Counted from the stretch's first letter, positions 40,453-49,515 are shown. The stretch: 64,000 bases of DNA from Aristaeella lactis (GCF_018118585.1 NZ_CP069421.1:3224001-3288000), one strand, 5' to 3'. The notes: generated by a model from the sequence alone, not told the origin. Made by a program: numbers and translations.

Positions 40453-40484
40453 GCGCTTACCTCATCATCGGGTTCTTCGGTCAT
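40449..40484 (-). CDS. very short ORF overlapping the arsR start
   Basis: 11 codons (MTEEPDDEVSA) with a perfect AAGGAG 8 bases upstream and a stop that overlaps the arsR ATG (ATGA). The arrangement suggests translational coupling of arsR; it could be chance. Confidence 0.4.
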   Translation of the reverse strand: MTEEPDDEVSA

Positions 40485-40598
40485 GATCATACTCCTTGTG
40501 TGACATTGTACCATATCCTGCGCCGCCTGTCACACTTGCAATTGGCTGAAGGATCGGGGATAATAAACCGGAGAGAAAGAAAAAGGACAGGAAAGCCT

Positions 40599-41561
40599 AT
40601 GAAATATGATCTGGTCTGTATCGGCATGGCACTGGTGGATTCCATTATCCGGGGATTTGATCCGAAACCGGTATCGGCTTCCGGATATCTTGCAGAATCC
40701 TGTACCCTGAACCCCGGCGGTGAAGCGGTGAATGAGGCAGTCGCGGCGTCGAAACTGGGACTGAAGACGGGGATCCTCTGTGCGCTGGGAAGTGACGCCG
40801 CGGGAGAAATAGTGCTGAACGAACTGGAAAAGAACGGGGTGGATACATCAGCTGTGATCCGGACGGGAGCCACACCGGTGACCACCATGTTTGTGCGGGA
40901 AGACGGAACCAGGAAGTCTATTACCAACCAGGCACACCGGCTCAATTTCCATCCGGAAAAGGATCATGCGCTGTTTACGGATGCCCGGGCGGTGATGCTG
41001 GGCTCCCTGTTCCGGGCACCATTTGATGATCCGGCTGTTATCCATGCCGTGGTGAGCGCCACAAAGCAGGCAGGTCAGTTGGTGATTGCCGATACCAAGC
41101 TGCCGAACTTTCGCATCCTAACGCTGGAGGATATCCGGGAGTCTCTGCCGCTGATCGACTATATTACGCCTAACGAGGACGAAGCCCGGTACTTTACCGG
41201 CAGGGAAGAACCGGAAGAAATGGCTGACGTTTTTCTGGATCACGGTGTGAAGGGCGTGATCATCAAGCTGGGAGGCAGGGGCTGCCTGCTGAAGAACAGG
41301 AATACCGTGATCCGGCTTCCTGCCTGTCCTGTCCGGGCGGTGGACGCCACCGGCGCGGGAGATAACTTTGCGGCAGGGCTTGTTTCGGAAATCCTCCGGG
41401 GCGCTGGTGAAAAAGAAGCCCTGGACTTTGCCAACGCGTGCGGCGCGATCTGCACCACAGCGGCAGGCGCGGGAACGGCTCTGCAAAGCAGGGAACAGGT
41501 GCTCGGATTCATGCGGGAGAATGAAAAAAACATACCGGCAGAAGAAAAAAGCCCCTCATAA
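40599..41561 (+). CDS. PfkB-family carbohydrate kinase
   Basis: 320 residues. LVCIGMALVDSIIRGFD at the start, GGEAVNEAVAASKLG sugar-binding glycine pair, and C-terminal DATGAGDNFAAGL with the catalytic Asp. These match the ribokinase/PfkB fold. The sugar cannot be told from sequence and there is no linked transporter. ATG at 40599 with AGGA upstream. Confidence 0.9.
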   Translation: MKYDLVCIGMALVDSIIRGFDPKPVSASGYLAESCTLNPGGEAVNEAVAASKLGLKTGILCALGSDAAGEIVLNELEKNGVDTSAVIRTGATPVTTMFVREDGTRKSITNQAHRLNFHPEKDHALFTDARAVMLGSLFRAPFDDPAVIHAVVSATKQAGQLVIADTKLPNFRILTLEDIRESLPLIDYITPNEDEARYFTGREEPEEMADVFLDHGVKGVIIKLGGRGCLLKNRNTVIRLPACPVRAVDATGAGDNFAAGLVSEILRGAGEKEALDFANACGAICTTAAGAGTALQSREQVLGFMRENEKNIPAEEKSPS

Positions 41562-41659
41562 TTCTACGGAACGGCCCTTTTCATTTCAGCGGGTTTCTGT
41601 TATCCTATAAAAATACCGCTGATAAACGGTATATGTTTTGGCAAGGAGGAACCCGGATT

Positions 41660-42019
41660 ATGAGCTGGTTAATGTCACTGATCGCAGGCCTTGGAATCGG
41701 ATATTTTATTTATCAGTCAATGAACAGCGGAAGGAGCGGTAAAAAGTTGACAGGCCGCCTCCACAAGAGCATAAAGGATAAAAAGATCTGCGGCGTCTGC
41801 GCCGGTATCGCGGAATACCTGAAGGTGGATCCCACGATCATCCGCTTTATTTTCGCCATGATGGTCCTGGGCTGGGGCACAGGTATTATGGCCTACTTCC
41901 TCTGCGCGCTGATCCTTCCCGCGGGAGATGACGCGGAAGAAGAGGAAACAGAAGAGGAAGAAACGGAAAACGAAACTGAAGAATACTATCCCGAAAACCG
42001 GAATACCAGGACATTCTGA
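41660..42019 (+). CDS. PspC-domain membrane protein
   Basis: 119 residues. A first hydrophobic segment (2-21) precedes the PspC domain (about 35-92: GRLHKSIKDKKICGVCAGIA, a second long hydrophobic stretch), and a strongly acidic tail of Glu repeats follows. PspC proteins take part in envelope stress responses. ATG at 41660 has GGAGG 10 bases upstream. Confidence 0.88.
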   Translation: MSWLMSLIAGLGIGYFIYQSMNSGRSGKKLTGRLHKSIKDKKICGVCAGIAEYLKVDPTIIRFIFAMMVLGWGTGIMAYFLCALILPAGDDAEEEETEEEETENETEEYYPENRNTRTF

Positions 42020-42054
42020 TGCGTGCGGATAAAGAAACAGCGGCATAACGGATA

Positions 42055-42110
42055 TGCTCCCTTCATGAAAGACAGTGAAACAAAAACTGTCACATGAAGG
42101 GAGCATTTTT
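42055..42110 (+). terminator. long terminator after the PspC gene
   Basis: A 13-bp stem TGCTCCCTTCATG/CATGAAGGGAGCA (42055-42067, 42093-42105) with an inner 6-bp stem GACAGT/ACTGTC, then TTTTT. Confidence 0.88.
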
Positions 42111-42206
42111 ATGCACAAAAGGAAGACTTTGCCGGAGAAACTCATATTCATTTCCGGGGTATCGGGTTAACACGGGCCAAAGCTGTTATGGGAATGAATC
42201 TCCGGA

Positions 42207-43670
42207 TCAACTGATGCCTTCAAGCGCAGTGCCGTTCACGTACAGTGTATAGCCATTTCCGGTAACGCGGGAAGCATCTCCCTCAAAAGCGTCAATCCAG
42301 GTATCCGCTGTCAGGGTCCAGGTGCTGGTGCTGTCCAGTGTGACACTGACGGAACCGACTTCGGTGGAGATCAGTTCATTTTTCGCATTTTCGATCCTGC
42401 CGCTGACTGTTCCTTCAAAAGCGGAGCCATCGGATAGCGTCAGCTTCAGCACGGAATTATCACCTGCCAGGATGGTTCCCTCCAGTTGCTGATTATGAGT
42501 AACCAGCTCCGCAACATTGGAAGCTCCATGCCATCCGTCATCGCAGACGGAAAGCAGGATATCGCTGCCCTGGTTGGAAAGCTCCACACCGTTCAGCGTA
42601 ATGACCGCGTGGGTGTTGGTCACGTGGAACATGTGGCCGCTGAGACTTGTGAGGCTGCCGCCTGTCATTGTGAAGGACGAGGTGCCGCTGTCCGCGTCGC
42701 CGGACATGGACTGATAGATCATGATCGTATCATGGAAGGTGGCGTTGCCGTTGCACTGCGTGTTGGAAGCAGTCAGGTTGCTGTTCTCCAGGGTAATGGA
42801 GTTCATCCCTTCGATACAGACACCTTCCGACAGATTGGATACCAGGGAAGCATTATTCACTGTGATATCCGCGGTTGAATAGATCGCAGGTGATCCCAGC
42901 CCGCTGGTTGTATAAGTGCCGCCGTCCACGACTACTGTACCGCCGCCGCGGTCTGTGCGGATGGCCGCGGAGGAGCGGCCGGAGGTAGTGACAGCCAGGT
43001 TGTCGGCATAGGTTATTCCGCCGCCTGTGGTCATGATCCCGCCTGAGCCGTCGCCGTCAGTGACAATGGTCGTATCTGAAATAACAACAGTTGTGCCGTC
43101 CCCGGCAGCACCGTTTCGTCCGCCATTTCCGCCGTAAGAGAAAACGCCGTTGGCGCCGGAAGCGGAGGTCTCAATAGTTCCGCCGGTGATGGTTGTTGTG
43201 GAGCCGCCCATAACCAGGAGTGCCGCGTTCAGTCCGTAGAAATTGCAGTTGTCACCGCCGCTGGAATCACCGGTTTTGGTAATTGCCGGTTCAGTAATGG
43301 TAACCGTATCCGCGGTGTTGATAAGGAGAGCACTTTCGTCCGCTGTTTCGGAGACAAAGGACTGGCTATTCAGCTCCGCTGCTTCCGTTACTTCGGTGGA
43401 TGCGGCATACTCAAAAGAGGACGTGCCGCCTCCGGGCGGTGTTCCACCGCCGAATCCGCCGGGAGCCCCGTCCGGGGGCGTACCGCCGCCAAAGCCGTCC
43501 GGAGGTGTGCCGTCAGGGGGAGTTCCTCCGCCGAAACCATCCGGAGGCGTACCTTCCGGGGGCGTTCCGCTGAAACCATCGGGAGGCGTACCTCCCGGAC
43601 TGTCTTCCGCCAGGGCGGTTATACTGAACATCATGGCAGCAGCCAGAATAAAACACAGCATTTTCTTCAT
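42207..43670 (-). CDS. exported beta-helix-type protein with Gly/Pro-rich repeat linker
   Basis: 487 residues. The signal peptide is followed by a linker of GTPPDGF/GGGTPPDG repeats (about 25-82), then a Ser/Thr/Gly-rich region made of short beta strands (AALLVMGGSTTTITGGTIET; TYTTSGLGSPAIYS; AVITLNGVELSNQG), the pattern of a parallel beta-helix. Many gut Clostridia carry such proteins, sometimes called carbohydrate-binding. No catalytic motif or anchor is seen. AAGGAGG precedes the ATG. Confidence 0.8.
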   Translation of the reverse strand: MKKMLCFILAAAMMFSITALAEDSPGGTPPDGFSGTPPEGTPPDGFGGGTPPDGTPPDGFGGGTPPDGAPGGFGGGTPPGGGTSSFEYAASTEVTEAAELNSQSFVSETADESALLINTADTVTITEPAITKTGDSSGGDNCNFYGLNAALLVMGGSTTTITGGTIETSASGANGVFSYGGNGGRNGAAGDGTTVVISDTTIVTDGDGSGGIMTTGGGITYADNLAVTTSGRSSAAIRTDRGGGTVVVDGGTYTTSGLGSPAIYSTADITVNNASLVSNLSEGVCIEGMNSITLENSNLTASNTQCNGNATFHDTIMIYQSMSGDADSGTSSFTMTGGSLTSLSGHMFHVTNTHAVITLNGVELSNQGSDILLSVCDDGWHGASNVAELVTHNQQLEGTILAGDNSVLKLTLSDGSAFEGTVSGRIENAKNELISTEVGSVSVTLDSTSTWTLTADTWIDAFEGDASRVTGNGYTLYVNGTALEGIS

Positions 43671-43803
43671 GGAAAAACCTCCTTGTGATAAAGGTAATCA
43701 ATCTGATTATCCGGTCTGCCGGAAACTGCTTCCGGCAGGATTTATTATCACCAGAAACCTTTAATGAACCTTAAATCGAATATGAACATATGATGAACAG
43801 AAA

Positions 43804-43833
43804 AGCCGCCTGGAGAAGCGGCTCCAGGCGGCT
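43804..43833 (-). terminator. terminator of the eight-gene minus-strand operon
   Basis: A 12-bp stem AGCCGCCTGGAG/CTCCAGGCGGCT (43804-43815, 43822-43833). The minus strand continues TTTTC. Confidence 0.82.
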
Positions 43834-43840
43834 CTGTGTG

Positions 43841-44161
43841 CTATTTCCGGATGTATTTCTCATCTGCCCCGAGGTCTTCACTGACAAAGCGCTCCACTGT
43901 CATATGCAGGTCATACTTTTCCCGCAGCGCGGCCAGACGGGTCATCATCGGGGAGACGTGATGCGCATCGATGGCTGCCTGGTCTGTCCAGCTGTCGATG
44001 AGCAGGACGGTTTCCGGATCGTCCAGGGGCTGAAAATACTGATAACGCAGGTTGCCCGGCTCCTTCCGGATGTCCGCGGCAATGCCGGACTTTTCCATCT
44101 CTTCAGCGAACGCCCTGGCGCTGCCGTTTACGCCTTTGTAATACAGATTCACGGTGATCAT
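43841..44161 (-). CDS. antibiotic biosynthesis monooxygenase (ABM/YgiN-like) family protein
   Basis: 106 residues: ITVNLYYKGVNGSARAFAEEM, YQYFQPLDDPETVLLIDSW and IDAHHVSPMMTRL fit the dimeric alpha/beta barrel ABM fold, usually quinol or heme-related monooxygenases. Last gene of the operon, 34 bases after the SDR gene. Confidence 0.88.
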   Translation of the reverse strand: MITVNLYYKGVNGSARAFAEEMEKSGIAADIRKEPGNLRYQYFQPLDDPETVLLIDSWTDQAAIDAHHVSPMMTRLAALREKYDLHMTVERFVSEDLGADEKYIRK

Positions 44162-44195
44162 ATTCAGACCTTCCTCCTGCTGTCCATTCTGTGTT

Positions 44196-44906
44196 TTATG
44201 GGGTCATTGTCCAATGGTGCTCTCCATGGTAGATCATCTGCCGGGTCATGCCGCCGTCAACGCAGATGTTTTCCCCGGTGATAAAGCCTGCTTTGTCAGA
44301 ACAGAGGAACAACACCATTTCCGCGATATCTTCAGGCTTGCCGACACGTCCTACGGGCTGCTGCAGGGCATCCGCACCGGCAATCGTACTGCCGGTGGTG
44401 TCAATCCAGCCGGGAGAAATACTGTTTACCCTTGCCTTTCCGGCAAGGCTGACAGCCATGGCATGAGTCAGTGCCGCAATACCTCCCTTGGCTGCCGTAT
44501 AGCTTTCTGTCTGCGGCTGGCTCATCCGGTCGCGGGAAGAAGAGATGTTGATGACGGACGCTCCCGGAGCAAAGTGATTCATCAGCAGTTTGGTCAGATA
44601 GAATGGCGCAGTGACGCCTACAGCCAAAGCATAGGAGAACTCTTCCCAGGAGCATTCATCAATTCCCTTCATCAGAGGAAGGGCGTTGTTGACAAGATAA
44701 TCGATGCTGCCGCTTTTCTCAATAACAGACGCAGCGAAACGCTCCAGGGTTTCCCTGTCTGACACATCGCCGACAAACCAGTCTCCCGGCTGCCTGTCAA
44801 TGATATGAACAGCGGCGCCTTCCCGGGCGAACGCATACGCGATGGCTTTGCCGATACCATGGGCACCGCCTGTGATGACTGCGGTTTTTCCATCAAAGGC
44901 TTTCAT
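44196..44906 (-). CDS. short-chain dehydrogenase/reductase
   Basis: 236 residues. Cofactor motif TGGAHGIGKAIA, NNALPL, catalytic Ser and YTAAK (SSSRD; ESYTAAKGG), then SPGWIDTTG. This is the classical SDR layout. Asp and Arg after the second strand (HIIDRQ) suggest NAD(H). GGAGG is 7 bases before the ATG; the start overlaps the upstream stop (ATGA). The substrate is unknown. Confidence 0.92.
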   Translation of the reverse strand: MKAFDGKTAVITGGAHGIGKAIAYAFAREGAAVHIIDRQPGDWFVGDVSDRETLERFAASVIEKSGSIDYLVNNALPLMKGIDECSWEEFSYALAVGVTAPFYLTKLLMNHFAPGASVINISSSRDRMSQPQTESYTAAKGGIAALTHAMAVSLAGKARVNSISPGWIDTTGSTIAGADALQQPVGRVGKPEDIAEMVLFLCSDKAGFITGENICVDGGMTRQMIYHGEHHWTMTP

Positions 44907-45265
44907 TTGACAACCTCCAGTTTGTCCTTCCATTCTTCTTCCCTAAAACCGGTGAGAACGAAGGAATCACCAACCAGCAACGGCCGTTTGACCAGCATTC
45001 CGTCGGTCGCCAGGAGGGCCAGCTGCTCATCCTCGCTCATGGACGGCAGCTTCTTTGACAGTTCCATTTCCCGGTAGGGGATGCCGCTGGTGTTGAAGAA
45101 ACGCTTCAGCGGAAGACCGCTCGCGGTATAGTATTCCCGGAGCGTTTTTTCATCCGGATGATCGGCTTTGATGTCAATGATCGTGTGCTCAATTCCCTGG
45201 TCTTTCAGCCATTTCAGGGCTTTCTGGCAGGTGGTGCAGCGACTGTAGCAATAGACTTTCAGCAT
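44903..45265 (-). CDS. ArsC/Spx-family thioredoxin-fold protein
   Basis: 120 residues. The N-terminal CTTCQKALKWL redox pair, YYTASGLPLKRFFNTSG and LVKRPLLVGDSFVLTGF correspond to the ArsC/Spx family (YffB/MgsR branch). It could be an arsenate-type reductase or a regulator; the context of small stress enzymes does not decide. AAGGAGG lies upstream. Confidence 0.9.
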   Translation of the reverse strand: MLKVYCYSRCTTCQKALKWLKDQGIEHTIIDIKADHPDEKTLREYYTASGLPLKRFFNTSGIPYREMELSKKLPSMSEDEQLALLATDGMLVKRPLLVGDSFVLTGFREEEWKDKLEVVK

Positions 45266-45293
45266 TCCCTTATCCTCCTTGTATTTTCAAAGG

Positions 45294-45806
45294 TTATGGC
45301 TTTTTCCAGACCGCCCTGAAGACAGGACGCTTCTCACCCTGGTAGTCTCCGATCTCTTCAGAAACCGTCTCAAATCCGCATTTTTTCAGGACATGTTTTG
45401 ACGCTGTGTTATCGCTGAGACAGACACCGTATATTTCGCTGATTCCTGCTGCGTCTGCCATAACCGGCAGGAAAGCCCGGACGGCTTCAGAAGCGTATCC
45501 TTTTCCGGTATACTTTTTCGCGATGTGGTAACCGATCTCCCACAGACCATCCTCAAACGGAACCAGCTGGACATAGCCGATGTTTTCTCCGCTGTCTTTG
45601 ATCAGGACAGGATAGGTGAACGGGCCTTCGGTGCCGCTGTACCGGGACATCAGGAATTCAACGGCTTCCCGGGCGTCCTCAACTGTTTCAAACACCTCAT
45701 CCGGCACAAAACGCCGGTTGTCCTCATCCAGGGAGTTTTCATGGACGGCCTGAGCCATATCCGCCGTAAACTCAGCAATAATCAGCCGTTCAGTTTCAAT
45801 TCTCAT
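45294..45806 (-). CDS. GNAT acetyltransferase (RimJ/RimL type)
   Basis: 170 residues: TERLIIAEFTADMAQ start, IGYVQLVPFEDGLWEIGYHI, acetyl-CoA loop KKYTGKGYASEAVRAF and ASKHVLKKCGFE. This is the pattern of the RimL-like ribosomal/small-molecule acetyltransferases. The start overlaps the upstream stop (ATGA). Confidence 0.9.
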   Translation of the reverse strand: MRIETERLIIAEFTADMAQAVHENSLDEDNRRFVPDEVFETVEDAREAVEFLMSRYSGTEGPFTYPVLIKDSGENIGYVQLVPFEDGLWEIGYHIAKKYTGKGYASEAVRAFLPVMADAAGISEIYGVCLSDNTASKHVLKKCGFETVSEEIGDYQGEKRPVFRAVWKKP

Positions 45807-46252
45807 CTGTTTTCCTCCGTCAGTGCGATCAATTGTTCAAAGCTTTCCGCAAAACGCCGGTCATCTTCATCAGTGCGTTTTGCCGGCCCTTTCAGGTGAT
45901 GCTTTCCGCTCTGCCTGGCTTTTCGGGCCAGGTGCCGTTCCATAAGCAGCCTGTCTATGTTTTCATCCGTATACCACATACCGCTCTGGTGGATCGCTTT
46001 TGCGCCTTTGCCCAAAGCCAGCGCGGCCACACCGTAATCCTGTGTGATGACGATGTCCCCGCGGCAGCAGAGGTTGATCAGGGCGAGATCCACGGCATCC
46101 GCTCCTGCACCGATGACTTTGACAGTGCTGTAGTCAGAGGTCAGCAGGTGACTGGTGTCGCAGAGAAGGACGACCGGGAGGCTGTGCTTTTTGGCAATGC
46201 CTTCAGCGATCCGGATGACCGGACAGGCATCCGCGTCAATGTATACTGTCAT
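45803..46252 (-). CDS. YaiI/YqxD family (DUF188) protein
   Basis: 149 residues: IDADACPVIRIAEGIA, GADAVDLALINLCCRGDIVITQDYGVAALAL (read in two parts), and RHLARKARQSGKHHLKGP. This is the conserved DUF188/YaiI family, with a PIN-like acidic pocket; the function is not established. Confidence 0.93.
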   Translation of the reverse strand: MTVYIDADACPVIRIAEGIAKKHSLPVVLLCDTSHLLTSDYSTVKVIGAGADAVDLALINLCCRGDIVITQDYGVAALALGKGAKAIHQSGMWYTDENIDRLLMERHLARKARQSGKHHLKGPAKRTDEDDRRFAESFEQLIALTEENR

Positions 46253-46257
46253 GTGCT

Positions 46258-46641
46258 TTACTCCGTTATTTCAATCTGGTTGCCTTCAAGAGCAATGATG
46301 CAGCTTTCATAATATCCGTCGCCCGTGATACGGGGACCGCTGATCACCTCATATCCGGCGGCCCGCAGCTTTTCGGTCAGTTCATCCACCTTTTCCCGGC
46401 TGCCGGCAGAAAAGGCTATATGCGCGTATCCCGTGCGATTCAGCGGCTTATCCATATCAGCCAGTTCCGGCTTTGTCATCAACTCCAGCCGGGCGCCGCC
46501 GGCGAAGGAGATGAAATAGGAACGGAATCCTGTCTTTGGATTGTGATATCCCCCGTTGGCCCTGCCTTCCAGGTGAGTGACAAAGAAATCCCTGGCTGCT
46601 TCCAGATCGCTGACATAAAGGGCAGTGTGCTCAATCCTCAT
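46258..46641 (-). CDS. VOC (glyoxalase/bleomycin-resistance) family protein
   Basis: 127 residues. MRIEHTALYVSDLEAARDFF, a second half beginning GYAHIAFSAGSREKVDEL, and ending GNQIEITE. Metal ligands His5 and C-terminal Glu are visible, as in SMU1112-like members. It overlaps the MmcQ gene by 11 bases. Confidence 0.9.
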   Translation of the reverse strand: MRIEHTALYVSDLEAARDFFVTHLEGRANGGYHNPKTGFRSYFISFAGGARLELMTKPELADMDKPLNRTGYAHIAFSAGSREKVDELTEKLRAAGYEVISGPRITGDGYYESCIIALEGNQIEITE

Positions 46642-47026
46642 TCGTTTTCTCCTTGCTTGTTTTCCTGACTTTTGAAGCGGTCATGCTGTAGCTCATATCC
46701 AGCAGGGATATGAGCTCCTCCTGACCGGCTGATCCGTCCAAAAGGACGGTGATCCATTTATCCTTATTCATGTGGTAGGCCGGACAGAAACCGGGTTTTC
46801 CCCGGAGGGAACCGGCGATGATGGGATCGCACTTGATGTTCAGGATGTCAACGTTTCCCTTCCGGCTGATACCGAGGGTTCTGTAAGGGATCACCATGGC
46901 GATGCCAAACCATTTCCGGTTATCAATATGGCGGAACACACAGGATACATCATCCCGGGGGAACGGATAGTCCGGTTCCACGCTGTAGGTGTCAAAAATG
47001 TAGTCGATCAGTTCCTGTTTGGTCAT
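46631..47026 (-). CDS. MmcQ/YjbR family protein
   Basis: 131 residues: MTKQELIDYIFDTYSVEPDYPF, FRHIDNRKWFGIAMVIPY and MNKDKWITVLLDGS are the MmcQ/YjbR signature. These are presumed DNA-binding by fold, function unknown. The C-terminal tail is Lys/Thr-rich. It starts 3 bases after the HAD gene. Confidence 0.92.
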   Translation of the reverse strand: MTKQELIDYIFDTYSVEPDYPFPRDDVSCVFRHIDNRKWFGIAMVIPYRTLGISRKGNVDILNIKCDPIIAGSLRGKPGFCPAYHMNKDKWITVLLDGSAGQEELISLLDMSYSMTASKVRKTSKEKTNED

Positions 47027-47029
47027 GGC

Positions 47030-47731
47030 CTACTCCTTATTATCCGGCAAAAGCAGGGGGATCAGTTCGTGCAGATCAGAGATGACCAGATCCACCGTAT
47101 ATTCAGCAGGAAGCGGTTTCCGGTCAGGATTATACCAGCAGGTGCGGATCCCGGCATTGATCCCGCCCTGTATGTCGCTGGTGAGGGAATCACCGACGAT
47201 CATGACATCAGACAGGCTTTCCGGGGAAACAGCTTCCAGGACTTTATCAAAAAAAGCCTTGTTGGGCTTCTCAACGCCCAGCTCATCAGAGAGGAAGATT
47301 CCGTCCATCTGCGCGCCAAGGCCTGAAAGCCTGAGCTTTTTGGTCTGTGCGGCAACGGTGCCGTTGGATACGACATACTGCCGCACTTTTCCCCGAAGGG
47401 AGCGGACCAGGGCCAGACTGTCATCCCGGCAAACGGCCGTATCCCCGAGGCGCAGCTGGTATTTCGTGTTGAAGGGACGGGCCAGACCGGGATCGATTCC
47501 CTGTTCGGCAAAGAAAGCCTCAAACCGTCCGATCAGCACCTGCTCCTTGGTGATCTCGTTCCGCTCCAGACGCTGCCAGAAACCTTCATTGATCTTCGAG
47601 TACCGGCGAACCATCTCATCTGTGCACTCGCCCAGGTCAAACTCACAAAACAGGGAACGGATGGCGGTGCTTTCAGCGATGGAAAAATCCAGCAGCGTTC
47701 CGTCCACATCCCATAAAACCGTCCTGATCAT
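47030..47731 (-). CDS. HAD-superfamily phosphatase, YjjG-like nucleotidase
   Basis: 233 residues. Nucleophile WDVDGTLLDF, VVSNGT (motif II), GVEKPNKAFFDKV (motif III Lys), and IVGDSLTSDIQGGINAG (motif IV). Overall the text matches YjjG-type pyrimidine 5'-nucleotidases. It is the first gene of the eight-gene operon. Confidence 0.9.
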   Translation of the reverse strand: MIRTVLWDVDGTLLDFSIAESTAIRSLFCEFDLGECTDEMVRRYSKINEGFWQRLERNEITKEQVLIGRFEAFFAEQGIDPGLARPFNTKYQLRLGDTAVCRDDSLALVRSLRGKVRQYVVSNGTVAAQTKKLRLSGLGAQMDGIFLSDELGVEKPNKAFFDKVLEAVSPESLSDVMIVGDSLTSDIQGGINAGIRTCWYNPDRKPLPAEYTVDLVISDLHELIPLLLPDNKE

Positions 47732-47904
47732 TTCTGTTTCCTTTCACCCGAACCATTTCATACTGATATGATAATATGGATCCCCTGCCTGTAGCAAGCC
47801 AAAAGCCGGTGTTCTTCCCTTTTTCAGCGGAAAGATGGTATAATGCCATCAGCTTTTCAGCATTACGGGCACAGCGTTTTATAACCATCGGGGAGGAAAC
47901 TGCC

Positions 47905-48429
47905 ATGAAAGAGAAAATCAATGCTTTTGATTACGCGGAACAGCTGAACAAAGCGCTTCCGCAGGGAATCCTGCTCAATACCAACGGGGACAAGTTCAAT
48001 ACCATGGTCATCGGGTGGGGACACCTGGGAACCCTCTGGAATCTGCCGACCTATACGGTGTATGTGCGCCAGAGCCGGTATACCAAGCCGCAGCTGGATA
48101 AGACAGGAGAATTTACGATCTCCGCGCCCGTGTCCGGCAGGCTGGACAGGGAAGTGTTCAGCATCTGCGGTACTCAGTCCGGACGGGATATTGATAAGGA
48201 AAAGGCTGCGAACCTGACCCTGGTGGATGCGGATGAGATCCATACGCCTGGTATCAGGGAATATCCCCTGACACTGGAATGCAGGGTGCTGTATCAGCAG
48301 GACCAGGATCCGGACCGCATTCCGGAAGCGATCCGGAAGCGGTTTTACGGAAACGGAAAGGATGCGGAGGATCTTCATACCGCGTATGTCGGTGAAATCG
48401 TCAGCGCGTATATTATCCGGGAGGATTAA
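47905..48429 (+). CDS. flavin reductase-like domain protein
   Basis: 174 residues: GILLNTNGDKFNTMVIGWG, YVRQSRYTKPQLDKTGEFTI, and FSICGTQSGRDIDKEKAANL match the FMN-binding flavin reductase-like (split barrel) family common in anaerobes. The ATG at 47905 has GGGAGG 8 bases upstream. It is followed 2 bases on by an acetyltransferase gene. Confidence 0.88.
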   Translation: MKEKINAFDYAEQLNKALPQGILLNTNGDKFNTMVIGWGHLGTLWNLPTYTVYVRQSRYTKPQLDKTGEFTISAPVSGRLDREVFSICGTQSGRDIDKEKAANLTLVDADEIHTPGIREYPLTLECRVLYQQDQDPDRIPEAIRKRFYGNGKDAEDLHTAYVGEIVSAYIIRED

Positions 48430-48431
48430 CC

Positions 48432-48923
48432 ATGGAGAAGATACAGATCCGGGAATACACCGGAGCGGATCTGGAAGGGATGATCCCGATCTGGAATGAG
48501 ATTGTGGAGAATGGGATTGCTTTTCCGCAGAAGGACTGCCTGGACCGGGAAAGCGGGAAGGCTTTCTTTGCCTCCCAGAGCTATACCGGTGTGGCGGAAA
48601 CGGACGGGAAGATCCTCGGCCTGTATATTCTGCATCCCAACAACGTTGGCCGGTGCGGGCATATCTGCAACGCCAGCTATGCGGTTTCTTCCAAAGCCAG
48701 GGGACAGCATATCGGGGAAAAGCTGGTGCTGGACTGTCTGCGGAAAGCGAAGGAACTTGGATTCCGGGTATTGCAGTTCAACGCGGTGGTGGAAAGCAAC
48801 ATCCATGCCAGGCACCTGTATGAACGGCTTGGCTTTACACAGCTGGGAACCATTCCCGGAGGCTTCCGGATGAAAGACGGAAGCTACGCCAATATCTGCC
48901 CGTATTACCGGGTGCTGGAATAA
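48432..48923 (+). CDS. GNAT acetyltransferase
   Basis: 163 residues: REYTGADLEGMIPIWNEIV, VSSKARGQHIGEKLVLDCL (acetyl-CoA loop ARGQHIG), and ARHLYERLGFTQLGTIPGGF. GGAGG lies 7 bases before the ATG. Substrate unknown. Confidence 0.9.
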   Translation: MEKIQIREYTGADLEGMIPIWNEIVENGIAFPQKDCLDRESGKAFFASQSYTGVAETDGKILGLYILHPNNVGRCGHICNASYAVSSKARGQHIGEKLVLDCLRKAKELGFRVLQFNAVVESNIHARHLYERLGFTQLGTIPGGFRMKDGSYANICPYYRVLE

Positions 48924-48962
48924 GCTGTTCACAAACAACATTTTAACAGGGAAACGTAACTG

Positions 48963-49016
48963 TTGACAAAGAAAAGGTAATATGTTACATTAACGAAGCG
49001 ATGTGTAACATATTAC
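48963..49016 (+). promoter_or_regulatory. marR promoter with two palindromic operators
   Basis: TTGACA (48963-48968), 17 bases, TACATT (48986-48991). Operator GTAATATGTTAC (48977-48988) overlaps the -10. Its reverse complement GTAACATATTAC (49005-49016) lies 28 bases downstream, so the two also form an 11-bp inverted repeat TAATATGTTAC...GTAACATATTA. Confidence 0.85.
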
Positions 49017-49044
49017 ATATTATTGCGCGGATCGGGGTGGAAGC

Positions 49045-49515
49045 ATGAATTACGATGAAGCTATGAACATGGAACAGGTTGAATTCGGCAGTATGCCGCC
49101 GCAGGCATTCCTGCTGGGCCTGCTGAGCGCATTTGACAACCGGTATCAGGCCAGTGCGGATGCTTTTTTTGAGGGGATCACCTGGAAACAGTTTTTCGCC
49201 ATCATCTGCGTCAATCTCTGCAAGGAGCCTCCGACGCTGAATGACCTTTCAGAAGTGATGGGAAGCTCCCACCAGAATGTGAAGCAGATCCTGCTGAAAC
49301 TGGAAAAGAAAGGCTTTGTCACCCTGGAACCGGATGAGAAGGATAAGCGAAAACAGCGGATCCTGATCACAGATCAGTGCAGGGAATTCTGCGATAAGAA
49401 TGATGAACAGAGCCGCAGGATCATCAGCCGCATTTTTGCGGATGTCGAAGAGGATGACCTGACGGTGACGATCCGCACGATCATGAAAATGGAAAGGAAC
49501 GTGAGCAACCTATGA
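49045..49515 (+). CDS. MarR-family regulator
   Basis: 156 residues: FFAIICVNLCKEPPTLNDLSEVMGSSHQNVKQILLKLE (helix-turn-helix, read in parts) and the wing LEPDEKDKRKQRILIT. It is translationally coupled to the flavodoxin gene by ATGA. Twin palindromes in its promoter imply autoregulation of both genes. Confidence 0.92.
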   Translation: MNYDEAMNMEQVEFGSMPPQAFLLGLLSAFDNRYQASADAFFEGITWKQFFAIICVNLCKEPPTLNDLSEVMGSSHQNVKQILLKLEKKGFVTLEPDEKDKRKQRILITDQCREFCDKNDEQSRRIISRIFADVEEDDLTVTIRTIMKMERNVSNL

